DNA of 22,934 nt from contig JAJECF010000089.1 in assembly GCA_022822125.1 (NCBI GenBank), positions 1 to 22,934 on the forward strand. The letters are read 5' to 3'. Below the pieces are notes generated by a model that made no database searches, was not told the origin of the DNA, and saw only the letters and a program-made list of their open reading frames with translations. The DNA comes from Alphaproteobacteria bacterium (GTDB lineage: Bacteria; Pseudomonadota; Alphaproteobacteria; Bin95). Shown in pieces: positions 15,585 to 22,779 of the stretch. The position numbers and the translations under genes were made by a program. Positions within the stretch are counted from its first letter, which is position 1, and every line of letters begins with the position of its first letter.

Positions 15585-16056
15585 TCGGAACAGCGTCGCC
15601 GGCGCGTGGGCTTTGATGAACCACAAGTGCGAGAACCACGAGTGTCGTTCCGAGCCGGCTCTTGAGCTCCATATTCGCCGCTGAACTGGCGATCTGCCGT
15701 GCTTATCGGAGCCCTACAGCCATGCTGAACAACACACTCTCACCTTTGGACAGAAACGCGCAAAAATTATGTGAATCAAGGAACCATAAACTAGAAATGA
15801 TTCTTAACAAAGACAAGTTACATAGATGAATAATTCACTTTCTCTTGTTATCCACATCATCCCATTTTATAGGAATAATCTTCTATATCACGTCGGATTT
15901 ACACCACAACACAGCGTCATGATCTTGGCGAAACGATTCAACGAAGCTCTCAATTTCTTGATCGGAAATTGGGGGGGGGTATATCCAATGATTGACAAAA
16001 TGAGGCCAATCTACGACGATTCCTAGTTCTGCACCGGGCTGTGCTAGGGAGAGGTC
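15585..16056. other. AT-rich spacer with a nine-G tract, no confident gene
   Basis: Most of this stretch, especially 15760-15970, is much richer in A and T than anything to its left. A frame from ATG 15826 to TAG 16024-16026 (66 codons, hydrophobic N-terminus, begins MNNSLSLVIHIIPFY) is open but has only a weak ribosome binding site and no recognisable family. A run of nine G lies at 15971-15979 inside that frame and could slip during replication. A 15-base word, GCCGGCTCTTGAGCT, at 15654-15668 recurs at 16962-16976 in the same direction. Confidence 0.4.
16022..16048 (+). promoter_or_regulatory. Hairpin leading into the ribosome binding site of the GIY-YIG gene
   Basis: GCAC (16031-16034), six-base loop, GTGC (16041-16044) is extended by CCTA (16022-16025) pairing with TAGG (16045-16048) across a small bulge. 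The 3' arm runs into the Shine-Dalgarno sequence AGGGAGAGG (16046-16054). As RNA it could partly mask the ribosome binding site; as DNA it could be an operator. The stem is short, so confidence is low. Confidence 0.3.
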
Positions 16057-16722
16057 ATGGACAACGTGGAGGGGCTGCCGTTGTCGCCGGAGTTGATCCG
16101 CAGTTGGATTCCCGAAGTGCTGCGGCACTCGGGTAAGCCGATGAAGCGAGAGGCGCTGATCCAGGCGGTCAACACCAGCCACACATCTGCCGGCGGGCTG
16201 CCGAGCGAGACGCTAAACCCCGAACAGCAGTTCGGGAAGGCGCTGGGGGATCTTAGACAAAGCGGTGCTGTGGAAAGCGCCGGAAACGGCTACTGGCGGT
16301 TGAATCCTTCAGGCTTCGTTGCAATGCCGATTGAGGTAGAGCTCGAAGAGGAGGCCGCCCTAGACGCCGAAGTGATTGTGGGGAACGGGGCCGAGACGAT
16401 TTACGGCTGGTATTTCCCGGCGTATCGCGCACTCGCAGAGCTGAAAGGCGAATCTCGCTTCCCTGTCAAGGTGGGGCGCACGATCCGAAACCCGTTGCAG
16501 CGCATCAAGGAATCTGGCGGCATGGCACCGGAGATACCGGTGCTGGGGTTTGTCGCCAGAGTAGACGACGCCGGCAACTGGGAGCGGTGGATACACGCCG
16601 AGCTGTGCTTCTTCGATCTGAAGATCGAAGCCGCTGTCGGGAGTGAGTGGTATCGGACCAGTCCCGAGGAGCTGGGCAACCTCGTCAGCGCCAAGCTGGC
16701 CGCTATCGAGGCCGCGCAATGA
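16057..16722 (+). CDS. Winged-helix plus GIY-YIG nuclease-like protein
   Basis: A 221-residue protein with ATG 16057 behind AGGGAGAGG. Residues about 10-83 look like a winged helix of the Mrr N-terminal type (FGKALGDLRQSGAVE, NGYWRLNPSG). An acidic linker (EVELEEEAALDAE, 93-105) follows. Residues 115-205 resemble a GIY-YIG/T5orf172-type nuclease: YGWY at 116-119 for the GIY strand, VKVGRT at 137-142 for YIG, R149 in LQRIKE and E182 in WIHAEL as likely catalytic Arg and Glu. Nucleases of this design occur in restriction and mobile-element systems, so a DNA-cleaving defence or element-maintenance role is inferred. The GIY and YIG letters are divergent, and activity is not certain. The stop overlaps the broken transposase start by ATGA. 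Confidence 0.65.
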   Translation: MDNVEGLPLSPELIRSWIPEVLRHSGKPMKREALIQAVNTSHTSAGGLPSETLNPEQQFGKALGDLRQSGAVESAGNGYWRLNPSGFVAMPIEVELEEEAALDAEVIVGNGAETIYGWYFPAYRALAELKGESRFPVKVGRTIRNPLQRIKESGGMAPEIPVLGFVARVDDAGNWERWIHAELCFFDLKIEAAVGSEWYRTSPEELGNLVSAKLAAIEAAQ

Positions 16723-16893
16723 GCAACGCGCCGGGCAAAGCGTTCCGGGCAGGTATCAGCCTCATCGATCTGATGGAGGTGTTCCCAACCGAGGACGCGG
16801 CCAGGCAGTAGTTCGAAGCGATCTACAGGCCTGATGGCCCGCGCTGCGGGTTTGCGACGGGGCGCGTGTGCGTCCCGCCAAGAGCGGCCAACC
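16719..16893 (+). pseudogene. IS1595-family transposase, N-terminal remnant with in-frame TAG
   Basis: From ATG 16719 the translation reads SLIDLMEVFPTEDAARQ, a TAG stop at 16809-16811, then FEAIYRPDGPRCGF. This matches the start of IS1595/ISXO2-type transposases (L-x-x-F-P-x-E-x-A-A-R-x-W-F-E, then a P-x-G-x-x-C zinc ribbon). The family Trp before Phe-Glu is replaced by TAG, consistent with a TGG to TAG change. After the first zinc Cys the similarity fades and no catalytic domain follows, so only about 50 codons remain. No inverted repeats bounding it were seen. Confidence 0.55.
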
Positions 16894-17036
16894 GCAGCCT
16901 TACTGATGCTCCGACTAGACTTATATGCCAAAGTGACCAAAGGCGGGGAAGGGGTGGCTAGGCCGGCTCTTGAGCTGGCCCGAATCCCGTGCTGGGCTTG
17001 CTCTCTGCCAAACAGTCGAGACGATAGGAGTAGAGC

Positions 17037-17222
17037 ATGGCCAAGAACGAACGCACCGGCAGCCGCGTCGGACGTATCGCTTCTAAAGCCATGAAGACCG
17101 GAAAGCTGACCCCGAAGGAAACACGCTCACTCGGAGCCTCAGCCCTCACGCAACGTCCCAACAAGCCGAAGGGTGTTGGCCGGCGCGGTGCTTGGATGTC
17201 GATCAGTGCTATAGGCGATTGA
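17037..17222 (+). CDS. Small conserved basic protein (61 aa), unknown function
   Basis: The ATG at 17037 has AGGAG at 17026-17030. The product begins MAKNERTGSRVGRIASKAM and contains SLGASALTQRPNKP, a pattern I recall from many short proteins of about 45-65 residues encoded on phages, integrative elements and their neighbourhoods. It is strongly basic and has no membrane segment. The extended C-terminus here (KGVGRRGAWMSISAIGD) looks longer than usual. No function is established to my knowledge; nucleic-acid binding is plausible from charge alone. Confidence 0.7.
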   Translation: MAKNERTGSRVGRIASKAMKTGKLTPKETRSLGASALTQRPNKPKGVGRRGAWMSISAIGD

Positions 17223-17231
17223 TCGTATTTG

Positions 17232-17330
17232 ATGATTAAGAGTCAGAGCACGATGCTTGGCTACATATTGACACGAATACTGCTTTGGCTGGCAATCTAT
17301 ATCCTCTGCCGCGCGCCGCGTGTAGTTTAA
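17232..17330 (+). CDS. Candidate small single-span membrane peptide
   Basis: A 32-codon frame starts at ATG 17232, with an alternative ATG at 17253, nine bases after the preceding small gene. It encodes a short basic/polar start, a hydrophobic span (MLGYILTRILLWLAIYILC) and a basic end (RAPRVV). The pattern fits small membrane peptides, including type I toxins. The ribosome binding site is weak (AAGAG at 17238-17242 for the second ATG), and a TTGACA hexamer at 17268-17273 inside the frame may instead be the -35 box of the next gene. Treated as a possibility only. Confidence 0.25.
   Translation: MIKSQSTMLGYILTRILLWLAIYILCRAPRVV
17268..17273 (+). promoter_or_regulatory. Candidate -35 box for the membrane/coiled-coil gene
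   Basis: A perfect TTGACA lies about 100 bases upstream of the gene at 17371. The best -10 candidates (GGCAAT at 17291-17296, CAATCT at 17293-17298) are poor matches, so the promoter is tentative. Confidence 0.25.
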
Positions 17331-17370
17331 GCTAACGGTAGATCGGTCATACCCGAGAGGAAAAAATAAA

Positions 17371-18240
17371 ATGGCAGAAACCATATGGTCCATACTCATC
17401 AGCACTGGGATTGTTACTGTTCTCATAGTACTAGCAGGTATGGTTTTGAAGAGCGCGTTACGAGAATGGTTGTTGACGAGAATTCGATCTAGCATTCAGC
17501 TCAAATTAGACACCGAGCTTGAAACCCACAAAGCCAAATTGGCAGGTCAGGTTGAAGAAGAAAAGCTGAGACTCAGTAACGAATTAGGGACTCATAAGGC
17601 TTTGCTTGAAACGGTAAGAGCATCGTTTTCCGAAGGTCAGAGGGCTTCGATGGATCGAAAGTTGGCGGCAGTGGATATAATTTGGAGTGAAGTGTTGATC
17701 TTACGAAGACTTACGTTGTCGAAAATGACATATGTGGATGTTTTTAAGGAAACTGAGACGCATAAATACAAGGAAGTAATGGAATCCAATCTGGGAAACA
17801 CTGTTCTGCAAGAATCCTCGTTGGAGGAGAAAAAGGAAAGACTTAATACGATCTCACACGATCTGGATAAAGTGCGGCCTTACATCGGAGAATACCTATG
17901 GGGTGTGTTAGAGTGCTATAGAGCCATTCAAGTACGGATGTTCTTTGTCTTGGAAATGTTTTCTGACGATTCATCCAAAGTAATTGGTTGGTATAGAGAC
18001 GAAGGAACATATGGGATCGTAACGGCAGTATTGAACGAAACTGAGTTGGAACACTTCGACAATATGCAATTTGGGAAGTTCACTTGGCTGATTGGCAAAG
18101 TGGAGACAAAAATGCTGGCAGAGTTAAGGCATATAGTCTCAGGACAGCACTTTGCACAGGATGCTCTGGGGAAGATCGACGACGACGCCCTTGAGGAAAT
18201 GAGGCAAGCGGTGGCATCTGCCCGAGAGAATCCATGGTGA
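17371..18240 (+). CDS. Membrane-anchored coiled-coil protein, unknown function
   Basis: The 289-residue protein starts at ATG 17371 with GAGAGGAAA at 17355-17363 as ribosome binding site. Residues 5-27 form one N-terminal transmembrane helix (IWSILISTGIVTVLIVLAG), residues about 36-85 a charged coiled coil (LDTELETHKAKLAGQ, VEEEKLRLSNELGTHK), and the rest a mostly helical cytoplasmic domain with SMDRKLAAVDIIWSEVL at its start. Proteins with this anchor/coiled-coil/helical layout are frequent near bacterial defence genes, but I know no experimental function. The gene is visibly AT-richer than its neighbours, with different codon use, consistent with recent acquisition. No catalytic motif is visible. 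It stands alone, with about 530 bases to the next gene. Confidence 0.7.
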   Translation: MAETIWSILISTGIVTVLIVLAGMVLKSALREWLLTRIRSSIQLKLDTELETHKAKLAGQVEEEKLRLSNELGTHKALLETVRASFSEGQRASMDRKLAAVDIIWSEVLILRRLTLSKMTYVDVFKETETHKYKEVMESNLGNTVLQESSLEEKKERLNTISHDLDKVRPYIGEYLWGVLECYRAIQVRMFFVLEMFSDDSSKVIGWYRDEGTYGIVTAVLNETELEHFDNMQFGKFTWLIGKVETKMLAELRHIVSGQHFAQDALGKIDDDALEEMRQAVASARENPW

Positions 18241-18771
18241 TCCAATAAAGGCTGCGGGCCCGAAATCAAATGCGTCGGGTGTGTCGAGAAAAACTCCGAA
18301 TGGGGTCGGGGGGCGATTGTGCCCTGCACACCTTACATCGGCCGGAATAGCCGGTGCCGCAAGGATTCGGAGTTGTTGCGGCGATTGAGCGAGACGACCG
18401 GGCCACGATCTCCGAAAGCGTCCCACGCTCACCCGACGATGGAGGTAACAAACTGAAGCGCACCGTGCAAGTCGGCGGCATTCTTTACACACTGCGCACC
18501 AGCGGCGGTCGCGACTGTTCACCCGTTAGCGCTGCGCACCGGGAGCATGGTCAATTGTGCCCGAACCGCAGAACGGTCGCCGCACATATTCCCGGAACGC
18601 TGTATGATACCGTGTCGCGCCGATGCACAGGCGACTGCGGGACGCATTGATGAGTTGACGCGCACGGACCGAATGTGCAGATCGAAACGAACGTGAGGCG
18701 TAGCCTGCGCCTTGATTGCGTCGCAATCACTACGTAGGGTTCGCTCCGACGCGACAACGCGGGACTTGGGC
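18241..18771. other. Long spacer without a confident gene, upstream of the toxin-antitoxin operon
   Basis: No protein family is recognisable on either strand. In the frame of the preceding gene, 71 codons stay open after its TGA up to a TGA at 18454-18456, with a Cys-rich start, but there is no start codon. Another frame, open to the TGA at 18648-18650, runs behind GGAGGTAA (18440-18447) but lacks a well-placed start. The 3' end contains the palindromic region described separately. Confidence 0.4.
18696..18729. promoter_or_regulatory. Candidate operator for the FitA-type antitoxin
   Basis: TGATTGCG (18713-18720), one central base, CGCAATCA (18722-18729) form a perfect 8+8 inverted repeat ending 42 bases before the antitoxin start. 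A second, shorter pair, AGGCG (18696-18700) and CGCCT (18708-18712), abuts it. FitA and other ribbon-helix-helix antitoxins autoregulate by binding inverted repeats upstream of their own gene, so position and symmetry fit an operator. Confidence 0.45.
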
Positions 18772-19014
18772 ATGGCGAGCATCACAATTCGTAATCTCGA
18801 CGACGACGTAAAGACGCGGCTTCGCACGCGGGCGGCCGGTAACGGTCATTCGATGGAGGAGGAGGCGCGGCTGATTTTACGCGAGGCCGTAAGCCGGGAA
18901 GCCGAGCCGGAGAATCTGGCCGCCTTCATCCACGAGTGCTTCGCACCCTACGGCGGCGTGGAACTCGAACTGCCGCCGCGCGGGCCGATGCGCGAACCGC
19001 CGCGCTTCGATTGA
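18772..19014 (+). CDS. fitA: FitA-type ribbon-helix-helix antitoxin
   Basis: An 80-residue protein from ATG 18772. The N-terminal ASITIRNLDDDVKTRLRTRA is the classic beta-strand/helix of FitA-like ribbon-helix-helix antitoxins, followed by GHSMEEEARLILREAV, the second helix of the DNA-binding fold. The C-terminal tail (ENLAAFIHECFAPYGGVELELP) should wrap the toxin. It lies ten bases upstream of a PIN-domain toxin. It is expected to neutralise the toxin and repress the operon, probably through the palindrome upstream. An earlier in-frame start at 18712 would extend translation into that palindrome and is rejected. Confidence 0.9.
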   Translation: MASITIRNLDDDVKTRLRTRAAGNGHSMEEEARLILREAVSREAEPENLAAFIHECFAPYGGVELELPPRGPMREPPRFD

Positions 19015-19024
19015 GACGCCGGCG

Positions 19025-19447
19025 ATGCTGGTGGTCGATACAAATGTGCTGTCCGAACTGATGCGCTCCACGCCGAATGCCGCGATCGCGTCCTGGATCG
19101 CGGAGCGCGCGACATCGAGCCTGCATCTTACGGCGGTCAGCGAGGCGGAATTGCGCTTCGGCCTCGCGATCATGCCGCTGGGGCGGAGGCGAGACGGATT
19201 GGCGGAAGGATTGGAGCGGATGTTGCGCACCGGCTTCGCCAGCCGCGTTCTTCCCTTCGACAGCGCCGCCGCCTCCGCCTATGCGGAGATCGCCGCCGCT
19301 CGGCGGGCGATGGGTAGGCCGATGCCGGAAGCCGACTGCCAGATCGCGGCCATCGCCCACTCGCGCGGCATGGCGGTAGTGACGCGCAACGTGCGGGACT
19401 TCACGGATGCGGGCATCGACGTGATTGACCCTTGGACGGATGCATGA
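19025..19447 (+). CDS. fitB: FitB/VapC-type PIN-domain toxin
   Basis: A 140-residue PIN-domain ribonuclease. The acidic active-site residues are in place: D5 in VVDTNVLSEL, E42 in SEAELRFG, D104 in PEADCQIAAIA and D125 in TRNVRDF. Toxins of this family cleave RNA in a Mg-dependent way when released from their antitoxin. The gene follows fitA after ten bases, and its TGA overlaps the ATG of the restriction-modification gene (ATGA, 19444-19447). That overlap places the toxin-antitoxin pair and the restriction enzyme in a single coupled operon. Nothing suggests inactivation. Confidence 0.93.
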   Translation: MLVVDTNVLSELMRSTPNAAIASWIAERATSSLHLTAVSEAELRFGLAIMPLGRRRDGLAEGLERMLRTGFASRVLPFDSAAASAYAEIAAARRAMGRPMPEADCQIAAIAHSRGMAVVTRNVRDFTDAGIDVIDPWTDA

Positions 19448-22368
19448 GCGCATCGCCGCAGGCGACTGAGCATCCGGGCTCGCCGCCCGCGATGACGCCG
19501 GGAGTCTTCATCGCCAAGTGGCGGGCGTCGAAGTTGAAGGAGAGCGCGGCGGCTCAATCGCATTTCAACGATCTCTGCCAGCTGCTCGGAGAACCGACGC
19601 CTGCCGAGGCGGATCCGGCGGGCGAGTGGTACTGCTTCGAGCACGGCGCTCGGAAGGACACCGGCACCAGCGGCTGGGCCGATGTGTGGAAGCGGGGTTG
19701 CTTCGCCTGGGAGTACAAGGGCAAGGGTGCCGACCTCGACGCGGCGTTCAATCAATTGCGGCAATACGCACTCGCGCTGGACAACCCGCCATTACTGATC
19801 GTCTCGGACATGGCGCGGTTTCGCATCCGCACCAATTGGACGAACAGCGTGAGCGAGACCCATGACTTCACGCTGGACGATCTCACGAGCGCGGTCAACC
19901 GCGACAAGCTGAAGTGGGCGATGTCGGACCCGGAGCAGCTGCGCCCCGGCGAAAGCCGTCAAGCGTTGACGGAACGCGCGGCGGCGACCTTCGCGGAACT
20001 TGCGCAGTCACTCCGGGAGCGCGGCCATGAATCGCAGGCGGTGGCCCACTTCGTGAATCGGCTGGTATTTTGCATGTTTGCGGAAGATGTGGGTCTGCTG
20101 CCCGGCAATATGTTCACGAAGATGCTGGAGCAGGCGCGCAAACGCCCGGCCAGCTTCACGGACATGGCCAGCGTTTTGTTCGGAGCGATGGCGAACAAGG
20201 GGGGGCTGGTGGGCTTCGAGCCCGTGGCATGGTTCAACGGCGGCTTGTTCGACGACGATGCCGCCCTACCGCTGGAGCGGGACGAGATCGACACGGCGCT
20301 CAGGGCGGCGGCGCTTGACTGGTCAGAAATCGACCCGTCCATACTAGGCACTCTGTTTGAGCGTGGACTCGACCCCGACAAGCGCTCCCAGCTTGGCGCG
20401 CACTATACCGACCGCGAGAAGATCATGCGCATCGTCGAGCCGGTGATCGTCCGCCCCTTGCTCGCCGAATGGGAAATTGAGAAGACGAAGATCGCCGCCG
20501 CTATCGCGAAGGAGGACAAGGCAAGACCGGTGCGAAGACGGCGCCGGAAGGGACCCGCGAGGATCAGCGCTTCGCAGGGTCTGCTCAATGGCTTCCTCAA
20601 ACGCTTGCGAGAATTCACGGTGCTCGACCCTGCCTGCGGGTCGGGCAACTTTCTGCACCTCGCGCTACACGCGCTCAAGGACCTTGAACACCGGGTGAAC
20701 CTCGAAGGCGAAGCCATGGGTCTTGAGCGGTCCTTCCCCACGGTCGGCCCGGCCAACGTCAAGGGCATCGAGATCAACGCCTATGCCGCCGAGCTTGCCC
20801 GCGTGTCGGTGTGGATCGGCGAAATCCAATGGATGCGTCGCAACGGCTTCAACGAGTCGCGTGACCCGATCCTGAAACCACTGGAAACCATCGAGTGCCG
20901 CGACGCGATCCTCACGCTGGACAGCTCGGAAACGGACTGGCCCGACGCCGATGCCGTGATCGGCAACCCGCCATTTCTCGGCGGCAAGCTGCTGATCGGC
21001 GGGCTGGGCGAGGATTACGTCTCGCGGATGTTCGCGGCGTGGAAGGGTCGCGTACCTCGCGAGGCCGATCTCGTCTGCTACTGGTTCGTGAAAGCTGGCG
21101 AGCAAGTCGCTTTGAACAAGGCCCATCGCGTCGGTCTCGTCGCGACCAACTCGATACGCGGCGGCGCTAACCGGAGAGCCTTGCAGGCCGCGACCGAGGG
21201 ACGTCCGATCTTCGATGCCTGGTCCGATGAGCCGTGGGTAATCGACGGCGCTGCGGTGCGGGTATCGCTGGTCTGCTTCTCGGGCGCGGACGACCCGTAC
21301 AGGCCGGAGACGCGCCTGGATGGTGGACCCGCCGACGAAATTCATTCTGACCTCACGGCCCGACACTGTGGGGCCGGGATCGACCTGACCGGGGCGAGGC
21401 GCATCCCGGCGAACATCGGGGTTGCCTTCATGGGCGACACCAAGGGCGGACCGTTCGACGTTCCCGGCGATCTGGCCCGGGAATGGCTCCGTCTCCCAGC
21501 CAATCCGAACGGGCGGCCCAATGCCGATGTCCTCAAGCCTTGGGTCAACGGCATGGACATCACCCGCCGCCCGGCGGGCAAGTGGATCGTCGATTTCGGG
21601 TGGGACATGAAGGATACGGACGCTGCCCTTTACGAAGCGCCTTTCGCGCACGTCAGAGAACACGTCTGGCCGATGCGGCAGCGGAACCGCCGGGAAGCAT
21701 ATCGCGTCAACTGGTGGCGGCATGTCGAGCCGAGGCAGGGCATGTGGCGGGCGCTTGAGGGCCTGCCGCGCTATATCGCGACGCCGCGCGTCGCCAAGCA
21801 CCGGCTATTTGTCTGGGTAGACGCACCCATTTGTCCCGATAGTGCAACTATCGTCATCGCCCGCGACGACGACGTGGCGTTCGGCATCCTGCACAGTCGG
21901 TTTCACGAAGCGTGGTCGTTGCGGCTCGGGACGTGGCTCGGCAAGGGCAACGATCCACGCTACACGCCGACCACCACCTTCGAGACCTTCCCCTTCCCGG
22001 ACGGCCTCTCGCCCGACATCCCTGCCGCCGACTACGCCGACGACCCGCGCGCCGTCGCCATCGGCGAGGCCGCGCGACGGCTGGTCGAGCTTCGCGACCG
22101 CTGGCTCAACCCGCCCGAATGGGTGGAGTGGGTGGACGAACCCGTTCCGGGCTATCCGAAGCGCCCCGTCGCCCGCGACCAGGCGGCCGCGAAGGAACTC
22201 AAAGCACGGACGCTGACTGCCCTCTACAATGCTCGTCCGCAGTGGCTCGCCGATGCGCACACGACGCTTGATGCCGCAGTCGCGGCGGCCTACGGGTGGG
22301 ACGCGGTCATTGCACAGGAGGAAGTGTTACGGAACATGCTCGCGCTGACTGCGAAAGGCCGGAAATAG
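19444..22368 (+). CDS. Type IIL restriction-modification enzyme (MmeI-like, fused endonuclease-methyltransferase)
   Basis: A 974-residue single-chain enzyme. The N-terminal PD-(D/E)xK nuclease has D80, nine residues, then E90-Y-K92 (ADVWKRGCFAWEYKGKG), the spacing I recall for MmeI. A helical connector follows (150-330), then the gamma-class adenine methyltransferase: LGAHYT, SAM motif D395-P-A-C-G-S-G-N-F-L and catalytic N508-P-P-F. The C-terminal third, with TPRVAKHRLFVWV and TTTFETFPFP, is the target recognition region. Such enzymes methylate one strand of an asymmetric site and cut about 20 bases away. ATG 19444 overlaps the fitB stop; a TTG at 19432 is an unlikely alternative. DISARM DrmMI-type methylases look similar but lack this nuclease motif, and no drm partners are nearby. 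Confidence 0.88.
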   Translation: MSASPQATEHPGSPPAMTPGVFIAKWRASKLKESAAAQSHFNDLCQLLGEPTPAEADPAGEWYCFEHGARKDTGTSGWADVWKRGCFAWEYKGKGADLDAAFNQLRQYALALDNPPLLIVSDMARFRIRTNWTNSVSETHDFTLDDLTSAVNRDKLKWAMSDPEQLRPGESRQALTERAAATFAELAQSLRERGHESQAVAHFVNRLVFCMFAEDVGLLPGNMFTKMLEQARKRPASFTDMASVLFGAMANKGGLVGFEPVAWFNGGLFDDDAALPLERDEIDTALRAAALDWSEIDPSILGTLFERGLDPDKRSQLGAHYTDREKIMRIVEPVIVRPLLAEWEIEKTKIAAAIAKEDKARPVRRRRRKGPARISASQGLLNGFLKRLREFTVLDPACGSGNFLHLALHALKDLEHRVNLEGEAMGLERSFPTVGPANVKGIEINAYAAELARVSVWIGEIQWMRRNGFNESRDPILKPLETIECRDAILTLDSSETDWPDADAVIGNPPFLGGKLLIGGLGEDYVSRMFAAWKGRVPREADLVCYWFVKAGEQVALNKAHRVGLVATNSIRGGANRRALQAATEGRPIFDAWSDEPWVIDGAAVRVSLVCFSGADDPYRPETRLDGGPADEIHSDLTARHCGAGIDLTGARRIPANIGVAFMGDTKGGPFDVPGDLAREWLRLPANPNGRPNADVLKPWVNGMDITRRPAGKWIVDFGWDMKDTDAALYEAPFAHVREHVWPMRQRNRREAYRVNWWRHVEPRQGMWRALEGLPRYIATPRVAKHRLFVWVDAPICPDSATIVIARDDDVAFGILHSRFHEAWSLRLGTWLGKGNDPRYTPTTTFETFPFPDGLSPDIPAADYADDPRAVAIGEAARRLVELRDRWLNPPEWVEWVDEPVPGYPKRPVARDQAAAKELKARTLTALYNARPQWLADAHTTLDAAVAAAYGWDAVIAQEEVLRNMLALTAKGRK

Positions 22369-22427
22369 GGCACCGCTCGATAACCGGGGGCGGACACGGA
22401 GAAAAGTTCTAGGCATACTGAATAGGC

Positions 22428-22460
22428 TCTTATCGGTCGTGCGGAGCATGACCGATAAGA
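22428..22460. terminator. Perfect 11-bp hairpin downstream of the restriction gene
   Basis: TCTTATCGGTC (22428-22438), an 11-base loop, and GACCGATAAGA (22450-22460) form a perfect stem 60 bases after the restriction gene stop. It lacks a T tract, so it is not a classic intrinsic terminator. It could stabilise the mRNA end, be a bidirectional protein-binding site or be an element-end or recombination site. Confidence 0.4.
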
Positions 22461-22641
22461 TCATTGAGCTGAGCCGCGCGGCACGGCGGTGAAGCCGGGC
22501 TATGGGGAAAGTAACGGCTCGGCGGGTGTCGATTACGCCGTACGGGACCCCGCCAACACGGCGGCGCTTCACCCTCCGGCGTCGCCCCTGGTCGGCAGTC
22601 CGGTTTCGTTCGGCACAAGCGCCCGCGCCCACACGCCAACA

Positions 22642-22779
22642 GGCGCGCCGCATGAACGCACCGGCAGCGCGCGCCCGTGCGCTTTCCGGCAAAACCCGGG
22701 CGCGCCGCATCAATGCCGTGTCAATGTAGTCGCCGCGCGCCGGGAATTCGCCGTTCCCGGTCCCCGGAGCGCGCCGCAT
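22642..22779. repeat. Three copies of GCGCGCCGCAT
   Basis: The 11-base word occurs at 22643-22653, 22700-22710 and 22769-22779, spaced 57 and 69 bases apart, with the first two also sharing a preceding G. Read on the minus strand all three start ATGCGGCGCGC in the same frame. No gene is recognisable around them. They may be a small dispersed repeat or protein-binding sites. Confidence 0.4.

Noticed and set aside
13152..15626. 824-codon minus-strand frame over the integrase pair
   Set aside because: Both integrases have full catalytic sets on the plus strand, so this is a shadow.
15654..16976. 15-base direct repeat GCCGGCTCTTGAGCT as an element boundary
   Set aside because: One exact 15-base pair is not far from chance in 23 kb, and it does not bracket a coherent unit beyond the nuclease region.
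18241..18456. Stop-codon readthrough extending the membrane/coiled-coil protein past its TGA
   Set aside because: 71 codons remain open, but there is no selenocysteine-type hairpin and the composition changes; chance is likelier.
19444..22368. DISARM methylase (DrmMI) instead of type IIL R-M
   Set aside because: The N-terminal D-x9-E-x-K nuclease motif is present and no drmA, drmB or drmC-like genes flank it.
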